NCBI GenBank assembly: GCA_027488845.1
Contig: JAIYBC010000059.1
Span: forward strand, 1 to 51,667
Direction of reading: 5' to 3'
Source of the DNA: Verrucomicrobiales bacterium
Lineage (GTDB): Bacteria; Verrucomicrobiota; Verrucomicrobiia; Limisphaerales; UBA9464
Length of the DNA stretch: 51,667 bases
Part shown: positions 45,340-51,667 of the stretch, in pieces
Numbering within the stretch: position 1 is the stretch's first letter
How the letters are laid out: each line of letters begins with the position of its first letter
Made by a program: the position numbers and the translations under genes
The notes under the pieces: model-generated
The model's database searches: none
What the model was told of the DNA's origin: nothing
Seen by the model: the letters and a program-made list of their open reading frames with translations, nothing else

Positions 45340-46863
45340 ATGTCATCCACCGCGGAGTCCAAGCCGATCCGGGCCGTGCTTTCGCCGGCGGAGGAGCGCT
45401 TCGAGGAACTGCGGAAGCGGGCCGGCCTCATCGCCGCGCCGGTGGCCCTGGCGACGTTGTGGTTCGCTCCGCTTCCCGGGTTGGCGGAGTCGCCCCGACA
45501 CCTCTTCGCGATCGTCTGCTTCGCGCTGTTGCTCTGGATGACCGAGGCCATCCCGCTGGCGCCCACCGCCCTTCTGGCGCCGTCGCTCTGCGTCGTGGCC
45601 GGATTGGGCAGCGCCCGCGAAGTGTTCAAGCCATTCGCCGATCCGGTGATCTTCCTCTTCATCGGCAGCTTCATGATCGGCGAGGCGATGTTGAAACACG
45701 GCCTCAACCGCCGGTTCGCTTTCGGGATCCTGACCCTGCCCTGGGTGGGAACGAACCCGCTCCGCCTCTACGCCGCGTTCGCCGGCATCACCGCCCTCAT
45801 CTCCATGTGGGTGTCCAACGCCGCCACCACCGCGATGATGCTGCCGATCGGGCTTTCGATCATCGCCGAGGTCGGTGCACGACAGGGACTGAAGGACTTC
45901 CGGTCGTCCCCGTTCGCCGGGGGCCTGATGCTGATCACCGCCTTCGCCGCCAGTGTCGGCGGCCTTGGGACGCCGATCGGCACACCGCCCAACCTGATCG
46001 GGATCGGAGCCATCGAACGGCTGCTCGGGGTGAAGGTGACCTTCTTCCAGTGGATGCGCGTGGGGCTTCCCGTGGCGGTCGTGCTTTGCGGATTCCTGGT
46101 CTGGCGTTTCGCGCGGACCTGCCCGCCGCCCAAGGGCTCGCTGGACGGCAATCAGGACTGGCTGCTCGAGGAAGGCCGGAAGCTCGGTCCCTGGACCCGC
46201 GGTCAGCGGAACGTGGTGGCGGTCTTCGCCGCCGCGGTGTGCGCCTGGATCCTGCCGGGCTTCGTCGCGGCCTTCAGCGCCGACGGCGCCGACGCCCCCG
46301 CCTATGTCTGGCTCAACGGCCACCTCCCCGAGAGCATCGTCGGGCTGCTCGCCGCCTCGCTGCTCTTCCTCCTGCCGACCGGCGTCCGCGAGCACCGCGC
46401 CACGTTGGATTGGAAGGACGCCGCCGGCATCGACTGGGGAACGATCCTGCTCTTCGCCGGAGGCATGGCGCTGGGGGAGCTGATGTTCTCCACCGGCCTC
46501 GCCCGCTGGATCGGCGGCGGACTCGCCGGGATCTTCCAGGCCAAGTCGGTGTTCGGCCTCTGCGTCCTGTTCACCGTGGTCGGCGTCCTGGTCAGCGAGA
46601 TGACCACCAACACCGCCTCCGCCACCATGATCGTCCCCATCGCCATCGCCGTGGCCCAGTCCGCCGGTGTGGATCCCGTGAAGCCCGCCCTGGCCACCTG
46701 CATCGCCTGCTCCATGGGCTTCATGCTTCCGGTCTCCACCGGACCCAACGCCATGGCCTACGGCACCGGCTGCGTCCCCCTGCGATCCATGATGCGCCAC
46801 GGAATCTGGCTGGACCTCGTGGGCTGCGTGGTGATCGTCGCTTCGGTCATGCTGCTCGGTTGA
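45340..46863 (+). CDS. SLC13/DASS-type anion transporter
   Basis: A 507-aa integral membrane protein with about 11-12 hydrophobic segments. It has both SNT-type motifs of the DASS family: SNAATTAMMLP in the first half and TNTASATMIVPIA in the second. Near the end is SMGFMLPVSTGPNAMAYGTG, a further DASS block. The family imports dicarboxylates, citrate or sulphate with sodium; substrate is not clear from sequence. ATG 45340 is chosen since the frame start upstream is TTG with no ribosome site. The LEA14-like lipoprotein gene follows 17 bases after the stop. Confidence 0.9.
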   Translation: MSSTAESKPIRAVLSPAEERFEELRKRAGLIAAPVALATLWFAPLPGLAESPRHLFAIVCFALLLWMTEAIPLAPTALLAPSLCVVAGLGSAREVFKPFADPVIFLFIGSFMIGEAMLKHGLNRRFAFGILTLPWVGTNPLRLYAAFAGITALISMWVSNAATTAMMLPIGLSIIAEVGARQGLKDFRSSPFAGGLMLITAFAASVGGLGTPIGTPPNLIGIGAIERLLGVKVTFFQWMRVGLPVAVVLCGFLVWRFARTCPPPKGSLDGNQDWLLEEGRKLGPWTRGQRNVVAVFAAAVCAWILPGFVAAFSADGADAPAYVWLNGHLPESIVGLLAASLLFLLPTGVREHRATLDWKDAAGIDWGTILLFAGGMALGELMFSTGLARWIGGGLAGIFQAKSVFGLCVLFTVVGVLVSEMTTNTASATMIVPIAIAVAQSAGVDPVKPALATCIACSMGFMLPVSTGPNAMAYGTGCVPLRSMMRHGIWLDLVGCVVIVASVMLLG

Positions 46864-46880
46864 CCCACCACCGCCCTCCC

Positions 46881-47366
46881 ATGAAGCGCCTTTCCGGACT
46901 CGCCGCCCTGCTCCTCCTCGTCGCCGGCTGCACCACGTTCCAGCCGGACGAGGACTTCGACGTCGCCCTCGTGACCGTCACCTCGGGCGACGTCCAACCC
47001 TGGGAAACCACCCTGGTCTTCACGGTGCGCCTGCAGAACGCGCGCCCGCAACCGGTCCGCCTCGTCGGGGCTTCGCACAAGATCTACCTCGATGGCACCA
47101 AGGTGGGCACCGGCCTGAGCCGCGAGGCGGTCACCCTCCCGGCACTCTCCGACCTGGCCCAACCGGTGACCGTGCGGATCAGCAACTTCAACCTCGCCCG
47201 GAAGCTCCACGCGGCCTCCCAGACGGGGCGCCTGTCCTACGAGGTCCGCAGCACCCTCTACCAGGCGAGCGGAGGCGGCATCCGGGCCTCGAAGTCCGGC
47301 ACGATCGACTTCAGCAGCCTGTCGGTCCCGCCGAACGGTTCCACCAACGGCCTGCCCGGACGCTGA
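46881..47366 (+). CDS. LEA14-like (WHy) lipoprotein
   Basis: A 161-aa protein with a lipobox LLVAGC (Cys17). The WHy/LEA14 beta domain has paired strands WETTLVFTVRLQNARPQPVRLVGASHKIYLDG and a later RLSYEVRST strand. Such proteins are thought to stabilise or bind at the envelope under stress, though activity is not established. It lies 17 bases after the transporter and is probably in the same transcript. It is convergent with glnA and shares the terminator region. Confidence 0.8.
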   Translation: MKRLSGLAALLLLVAGCTTFQPDEDFDVALVTVTSGDVQPWETTLVFTVRLQNARPQPVRLVGASHKIYLDGTKVGTGLSREAVTLPALSDLAQPVTVRISNFNLARKLHAASQTGRLSYEVRSTLYQASGGGIRASKSGTIDFSSLSVPPNGSTNGLPGR

Positions 47367-47392
47367 GGCGGTCCCTTCGGAGCCCACGTCGG

Positions 47393-47424
47393 AAAAGGAA
47401 AAGGCCCGGGCCGAAGCCCGGGCC
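47393..47424 (-). terminator. glnA terminator
   Basis: GGCCCGGGC (47403-47411) pairs with GCCCGGGCC (47416-47424) around CGAA, a tight GC stem. On the minus strand it is followed by CCTTTTCCTTTTCC, so it fits a rho-independent terminator for the gene ending at 47460. Confidence 0.75.
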
Positions 47425-47459
47425 GTGTCGCAGGAATCGCTGTGCGGCGGCCGGAACCC

Positions 47460-48485
47460 TTACGGGGTCGGAACCGTGGCGATCGTCTGCAGGATGCGGC
47501 TGGCGATCTTGTACGGGTCGCCCTGGGAGTTCGGACGACGGTCCTCGAGGTAGCCCTTGTAGCCGTTGTTGACGAAGCTGTGGGGCACGCGGATCGAGGC
47601 GCCGCGGTTGGCGACACCGTAGTTGAACTTGTCGATCGACTGGGTCTCGTGGAGACCGGTCAGACGCAGGTGGTTGTCCGGTCCGTACACGGCGATGTGC
47701 TCGTTCTTGTACTTGTCGAAGGCCGCCATGAGCGCCTCGAAGTACTCCTTGCCGCCCTTCTCGCGCATGTAGGAGGTGGAGAAGTTGGAGTGCATGCCGG
47801 AGCCGTTCCAATCCACGTCCTTGCCGAGCGGCTTGCAGTGGAAGTTCACGTCCACGCCGTACTTCTCGCACAGGCGCATGAGCAGGTAGCGGGCGACCCA
47901 GACCTGGTCGGCGGCGCTGCGGGAGCCCTTGCCGAAGATCTGGAACTCCCACTGGCCCTTCGCCACTTCGGCGTTGATGCCCTCGTGGTTGATGCCGGCG
48001 TCGAGGCACAGGTCGAGGTGCTCCTCGACGATCTCGCGGGCGATGTCACCGACGGCCTTGTAGCCGACGCCGGTGTAGTACTCACCCTGCGGATACGGAT
48101 AGCCGCCGCCCTGGGGGAAGCCGAGGGGAACGCCGTCCTTGTACAGGAAGTACTCCTGCTCGAAGCCGAACCAGGCGCCGGGATCGTCGAGGATCGTCGC
48201 GCGGCTGTTGCTGGGGTGCGGGGTGACGCCGTCCGGCATCATGACTTCGCACATCACCAGCACGCCGTTCTTGCGGGTGGTGTCCGGATACACGGCCACC
48301 GGCTTCAGCATGCAGTCCGAGGTGCGTCCCTCAGCCTGACGGGTGGAGCTGCCGTCGAAACCCCACATCGGCAGCTGTTCGAGCTTCGGGAAGGCTTCGA
48401 AATCCTTGATCTGCGTCTTGCTGCGGAGGTTTGCAGTCGGCTCGTAACCGTCGAGCCAGATGTATTCGAGTTTGTATTTGGCCAT
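47460..48485 (-). CDS. glutamine synthetase type II
   Basis: A 341-aa glutamine synthetase of the GSII (eukaryote-like) type. GFDGSSTRQAEG, AWFGFEQEYFLY with the metal-binding Glu, GINAEVAKGQWEFQI and NRGASIRVPHS are all family signatures. It makes glutamine from glutamate, ammonia and ATP in the cytoplasm. GSII lacks the adenylylation loop of GSI, so its control is likely transcriptional or by feedback. ATG 48485 gives the standard MAKYKLEYIWLDG start. The symbol glnII would apply in other bacteria. It sits near amt and a PII gene, consistent with ammonium assimilation. Confidence 0.95.
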   Translation of the reverse strand: MAKYKLEYIWLDGYEPTANLRSKTQIKDFEAFPKLEQLPMWGFDGSSTRQAEGRTSDCMLKPVAVYPDTTRKNGVLVMCEVMMPDGVTPHPSNSRATILDDPGAWFGFEQEYFLYKDGVPLGFPQGGGYPYPQGEYYTGVGYKAVGDIAREIVEEHLDLCLDAGINHEGINAEVAKGQWEFQIFGKGSRSAADQVWVARYLLMRLCEKYGVDVNFHCKPLGKDVDWNGSGMHSNFSTSYMREKGGKEYFEALMAAFDKYKNEHIAVYGPDNHLRLTGLHETQSIDKFNYGVANRGASIRVPHSFVNNGYKGYLEDRRPNSQGDPYKIASRILQTIATVPTP

Positions 48486-48735
48486 GTTGTGAGTGGTGTG
48501 TTTCTGCCCGGTGGGGTCCAGATGCAGGGATTTCATGAAGCACGGCAGATGCCATGACCCCGAAACCGTCCTGCGGTCGCCAACCCCTCCGGGAACCGCG
48601 CAAGTCTTGGTCACGCCACCGCGACCGCCAGCACTTTTTTGGGCTACCGCACCCCTTCGCCCCTGTCGGCAATTGACCGGGCTGCCCGGAATTGTGCAGG
48701 CGTGCATTCCTCGGCCAAGGCCCCATCCTCCTGAC
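48486..48735. promoter_or_regulatory. divergent region between glutamine synthetase and kinase-like genes
   Basis: The 250-bp gap must start both genes. No sigma-54-type GG-N10-GC pair was found on the glnA strand. A GGAATTGTG site at 48690 is of a type that also occurs at 23341 and 23399. Confidence 0.35.
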
Positions 48736-49143
48736 ATGCTGAAGGTCAAGGACACCCTCAGGTCCACGGTCAACCTCACCTTCGACGGAAGGGTCATCAA
48801 GGTCTACCACGGGGCCAACGCCCAGGACCGCTTCGACCAGGAGGTCCGCGTGCTCCGGCATCTCGAGGACCGCGGATGCCACTTCGTTCCCCGCCTGCTC
48901 GAGGCCGATCCCACGCGCCTGCGCATCGTCACCACGAACTGCGGCCAACGCGTGGAGCATCTCGACGCCCATAGGTGCGCCGAGATCTTCCAGGAACTGG
49001 AGAAGTACGGCGTCCGCCACGACGACGCCGACGTCCGCAACGTGACCTACCGCAATTCCGACGGCCGCTTCTGCGTCATCGACTTCGAGTTCTCCACCCT
49101 GCTCGGACAGCCGGCTCCTGCGACCGCGGAGGTGAAGCCATGA
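48736..49143 (+). CDS. minimal (135-aa) kinase-like protein
   Basis: A very short protein with the key points of a kinase fold in order: Lys22 in VIKVY, Glu36 in DQEVRVLRHLE, HDDADVRN (His95, Asp97, Asn102) matching HxDx4N, and DFE (Asp116) in place of DFG. There is no glycine loop like GxGxxG. The pattern resembles atypical kinases (RIO/Bud32, lipopolysaccharide kinase-like). It could act as a small kinase or ATP-binding regulator; no substrate is known. The stop overlaps the PP2C start (ATGA), so the two are translated together. Confidence 0.7.
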   Translation: MLKVKDTLRSTVNLTFDGRVIKVYHGANAQDRFDQEVRVLRHLEDRGCHFVPRLLEADPTRLRIVTTNCGQRVEHLDAHRCAEIFQELEKYGVRHDDADVRNVTYRNSDGRFCVIDFEFSTLLGQPAPATAEVKP

Positions 49144-49955
49144 AGACCGAAGGCTCACGTCTCCGGTGGTCCGCCCGCACCGACCGCGGACGGTTCCGTC
49201 CCAACAACGAGGACTCGTTCCTGGCCCTCGAGTTCAACGCCAAGGAGGTCTTCCGCCTCGGCCGATTCGGCGAGCAACCCCACCAGGCCACCGATTTCGC
49301 GTTCGCCGTCAGCGACGGGATGGGCGGCGCGAAGGCGGGCGAGTTCGCCAGCCGGATCGCGGTGGAGAAGATCACCACGCTGCTGCCGCGGGCCTTCCAC
49401 CAGTCGGCGTCGGGGATCCAGGTCGGGTTCCAGGACGTGCTCACCGAGGTGTTCCACCAGACCCACCAGGCCCTCGCCTATCTCGGCGCGAGCTACGACG
49501 AATGCCGTGGCATGGAAACCACGCTCAGCCTCTGCTGGTTCACCCCCGGCTGGATGTACTTCGGCCACGTCGGGGACAGCCGCATCTACTACTGGTCCGC
49601 CCGGGAACGGACCCTGAAGCAGCTCACCCAGGACGACACCCACGTGGGATGGCTGCTCCGCAACGGTCGGATCACCGAATGGGAGGCCCGGTCCCATCCC
49701 GGAAAACACGTCCTCCAGAAGGCGCTCGGCGGCGGCAACGTGTACGTCGACCCGCAGGTCGGCGCGGTCGGGTACGAACCGGGGGACCGCTTCCTCCTCT
49801 GCACCGACGGGCTGACCGAAGGCCTCTACGGGGCCAGCCTGGAGGACGAGTTGGTCCGCCCCGTGGACACGGCCGCGGCGGATCGCATGGTGGAGGCGTC
49901 GCTCGTGAGGAGCGGACGGGACAACACCACGGCGATGATCGTCGAGGTCCTCTGA
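49140..49955 (+). CDS. PP2C-type Ser/Thr protein phosphatase
   Basis: A 271-aa soluble PPM phosphatase. Metal-binding motifs are TDRG (Asp15), NNED (Asp25), SDGMGG (Asp59), HVGDSRIY, LCTDGLTEGL and SGRDNTTAMIVEV. All are complete, so it should be active with Mn or Mg. It is coupled to the kinase-like gene by ATGA overlap, forming a small phosphorylation switch candidate. Neighbours on both sides are nitrogen genes (glutamine synthetase, Amt, PII), but a link is inference. It is convergent with amt. Confidence 0.92.
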   Translation: MKTEGSRLRWSARTDRGRFRPNNEDSFLALEFNAKEVFRLGRFGEQPHQATDFAFAVSDGMGGAKAGEFASRIAVEKITTLLPRAFHQSASGIQVGFQDVLTEVFHQTHQALAYLGASYDECRGMETTLSLCWFTPGWMYFGHVGDSRIYYWSARERTLKQLTQDDTHVGWLLRNGRITEWEARSHPGKHVLQKALGGGNVYVDPQVGAVGYEPGDRFLLCTDGLTEGLYGASLEDELVRPVDTAAADRMVEASLVRSGRDNTTAMIVEVL

Positions 49956-50054
49956 ACCGGGACGAAGCTTCGAGGGCCCACGAAACTCGGACGGTGCGGT
50001 CTCGGCTCGATGGGCCCGAGGCGGACGCGCTCCCCGACGTCCACCAAACGAAGA

Positions 50055-50079
50055 GGCCGCCCGGAAGATCCAGGCGGCC
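50055..50079 (-). terminator. amt terminator hairpin
   Basis: GGCCGCC (50055-50061) pairs with GGCGGCC (50073-50079). On the minus strand TCTTCGTTTGG follows, a modest T-rich run, about 29 bases past the amt stop. It may also serve the convergent PP2C gene. Confidence 0.55.
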
Positions 50080-50107
50080 CCTGTGAATCGAAATACGGTG
50101 GCGGAGA

Positions 50108-51511
50108 TCAGCCGTGGTAGGCTTCCTCGCCGTGCTCGGCGAGGTCCAGACCGTTGACTTCGACCTCCTCGGTCGGACGCAGGCCGACGACGAGCTTGAC
50201 GATGAAGGCGATGACCGCGGTGGCCACGACGCTCCAGACTATGGTCAGGACGACGGCCTTGATCTGGTTGCCAAGGAGTCCTTCCTTCAGGCCACCGACC
50301 ACGGAGTTGGCCTTCTCATCGGCGAAGATGCCGGTGACGATCGCGCCTAGGGTGCCGCCGACGCCATGGACACCGAAAGTATCCAAGGCGTCGTCATAGC
50401 CGATGATCTTCTTGAGGAAGGAACAGGCGAGGTAGGGCACCACGCCGGCGAGCAGACCGATGATGACGGCGGACGTCGGGGTGACGAAACCGCAGGCAGG
50501 CGTGACCACGACAAGGCCCGCGACGATGCCGGAGCAGAATCCGAGCACCGAAGGCTTGCCCCGGGTGATCCATTCGATGACCGGCCAGACGAAACCGGCC
50601 GTGGCCGCAGCGAGCGTGGTGGTGGTGAAGGCGTTGGAGGCGATGGCGTCGGCACCGAGCGCAGAGCCGGCATTGAAGCCGTACCATCCGACCCAAAGCA
50701 TCCCGGTTCCAACCATGCACAGGGTCATGGAGTGCGGGGTCATCGGCTCCTTACCAAGTCCCTTGCGCTTGCCGAGGATGATGCAGAGGACGAGGGCGGA
50801 CCAACCGGAGGTCATGTGGACGACCGTGCCACCGGCGAAATCGAGAGCCTTGATCGCCGCATCCTTGTTGAGCGGACCGCACATGAGTCCGGTGGTCGAC
50901 CAGACCATGTGGGCGAACGGGAAATACACCACGAACATCCAGATCGAGACGAAGAGGAGGACCGAAATGAACTTCATGCGCTCGGCGATGGCGCCAATGA
51001 TGAGTGCGGGAGTGATGATGGCGAAGGTCAGCTGGAACATCGCCCACATGGAATCGCTGATCCAGTAGTAGCCGGCGCCGGTGTTGCCGGGTTCGACCCC
51101 CTTGAGAAAGGCATAGGCTGTGTCGCCGATGATGGCATTGCCCGTTCCGAAGGAGAGCGAGTACCCGATGGCCCACCAAAGGATGGTGACCAACCCGGCG
51201 ATGCCCATGCACTGGGCAAGGACCGAGAGGACGTTCTTCTTGCGGACCAGGCCGCCGTAGAAGAGCGCCAAACCGGGAAGGGTCATGAAGAGCACCAGGG
51301 CGGTGGAGGTCATCTGCCACGCGTTGTGGCCAGGACCAGGCCCAGGGATCTTGGTGGTGACGTTGGTGTTGCCGGCCGTGGCCCGTGCGGCGTTGTTCAC
51401 GTAGGCCTCGAGGTCGGCGATGCGTTCCTCCAGGCTGGGATCCGCGGCTCGCAGATCCAAAGCGGCGGTCGACATCCAGAGGCAGGAGAGAAGGAGCAGG
51501 ATTCTTTTCAT
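50108..51511 (-). CDS. amt: ammonium transporter Amt
   Basis: A 467-aa protein with a cleavable signal (LLLLSCLWMSTAALDLRA) and 11 membrane segments of the Amt/MEP/Rh family. The twin-His pore is visible: HMTSGWSALV and FGVHGVGGTLG. AFAIITPALIIGAIAERM-like helices are also typical. It brings ammonium into the cell, gated by PII. A PII gene precedes it by 38 bases on the same strand, the standard glnK-amtB order. The tail (EEVEVNGLDLAEHGEEAYHG) matches the family. Confidence 0.95.
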   Translation of the reverse strand: MKRILLLLSCLWMSTAALDLRAADPSLEERIADLEAYVNNAARATAGNTNVTTKIPGPGPGHNAWQMTSTALVLFMTLPGLALFYGGLVRKKNVLSVLAQCMGIAGLVTILWWAIGYSLSFGTGNAIIGDTAYAFLKGVEPGNTGAGYYWISDSMWAMFQLTFAIITPALIIGAIAERMKFISVLLFVSIWMFVVYFPFAHMVWSTTGLMCGPLNKDAAIKALDFAGGTVVHMTSGWSALVLCIILGKRKGLGKEPMTPHSMTLCMVGTGMLWVGWYGFNAGSALGADAIASNAFTTTTLAAATAGFVWPVIEWITRGKPSVLGFCSGIVAGLVVVTPACGFVTPTSAVIIGLLAGVVPYLACSFLKKIIGYDDALDTFGVHGVGGTLGAIVTGIFADEKANSVVGGLKEGLLGNQIKAVVLTIVWSVVATAVIAFIVKLVVGLRPTEEVEVNGLDLAEHGEEAYHG

Positions 51512-51549
51512 TTTCGTGATCCGGGATTCATCGGTGGCGTTCGCGGAAA

Positions 51550-51667
51550 TCAGACGGCGGCGTCGCCCTTTTCCTCGGTGCGGATGCGGATGGCTTCGGC
51601 GACCTCCGAGACGAAGATCTTGCCGTCGCCGATCTTGCCGGTCTTGGCGGCCTTGATGATCGCCCCC
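51550..51667 (-). CDS. glnK: PII signal protein, C-terminal fragment (runs off window)
   Basis: The reverse strand from the window end to TGA at 51550 encodes the end of a PII protein: [10 protein letters not shown] is the PII C-terminal signature and is followed by [10 protein letters not shown]. The T-loop is outside the window. PII reports nitrogen and energy state by binding 2-oxoglutarate and ATP/ADP and blocks Amt. The position just before amt fits GlnK; GlnB cannot be ruled out. Confidence 0.88.
   Translation of the reverse strand, partial: GAIIKAAKTGKIGDGKIFVSEVAEAIRIRTEEKGDAAV

Noticed and set aside
48486-48735. Sigma-54 promoter upstream of glutamine synthetase
   Set aside because: TGGCGTG followed by TTGCG on the minus strand has GG and GC separated by 14 bases instead of 10.

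Overview
The window is high-GC bacterial chromosome (no phage, transposon, integron or CRISPR seen). It suggests a Verrucomicrobiota member, probably Limisphaerales/Pedosphaerales-like. The reasons are family-level: a PVC-type propeller/HEAT/CxxCH/DUF1080 giant protein, a PmoA-like (DUF6807) lipoprotein, a ThuA-like protein, a CE15-type esterase, a sialate-O-acetylesterase-type SGNH protein, a PQQ-type propeller with two CxxCH sites, a pseudopilin with a C-terminal F-x-DG motif, a type II (eukaryote-like) glutamine synthetase, a sigma factor with a secreted-type C-terminal extension, and short-period repeat tracts between genes. Taxonomy is inference; no rRNA or tRNA is in the window.

Layout. 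1-440: possible end of an upstream gene, then repeat-rich DNA. 441-2612 (+): Nudix hydrolase, TadA and a secreted S1-like protease, closely spaced. 2701-4179 (-): DacB/PBP4, divergent from 4337-13847 (+), a run of a membrane protein, small secreted proteins, two secreted orphans, a PmoA-like lipoprotein and the 1351-aa heme-binding/DUF1080 protein coupled to it by ATGA overlap. 14007-19731 (-): an SDR with a zinc ribbon, a secreted protein, a CE15-type esterase and a DUF3050 protein. 19896-21626 (+): an M50 protease with TPR region. 21744-23300 (-): sialate O-acetylesterase family protein, divergent from 23446-29557 (+): transglutaminase-like protein, PQQ-type dehydrogenase, ThuA-like protein and a zinc-ribbon Ser/Thr kinase. 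29573-32908 (-): a sigma factor joined through a membrane helix to about 860 residues of Ig-like regulatory domains, divergent from a pseudopilin (33179-33901). 34056-36302 (+): CehA/McbA-type metallohydrolase. 36349-38555 (-): an unknown secreted protein and TrmB. 38689-39819 (+): an eight-blade PQQ-like propeller. 39924-45005 (-): a 1693-aa beta-helix/HAF-repeat surface protein, divergent from an SLC13-type transporter and a LEA14-like lipoprotein. 47460-51667: a nitrogen block of glutamine synthetase II, Amt and the end of a PII gene, with a kinase-like/PP2C pair between them.

Working picture. Most products carry signal peptides or lipoboxes and belong to families used for polysaccharide and sugar-acid handling at the cell surface. 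The cytoplasmic genes are for tRNA modification (TadA, TrmB), signalling (two kinase-like proteins, PP2C, sigma factor) and ammonium assimilation. Most interesting are the membrane-tethered sigma factor, the translationally coupled 135-aa kinase-like/PP2C pair inside the nitrogen block, a C-terminal module shared by four unrelated secreted proteins, and several related short intergenic repeats that recur far apart.
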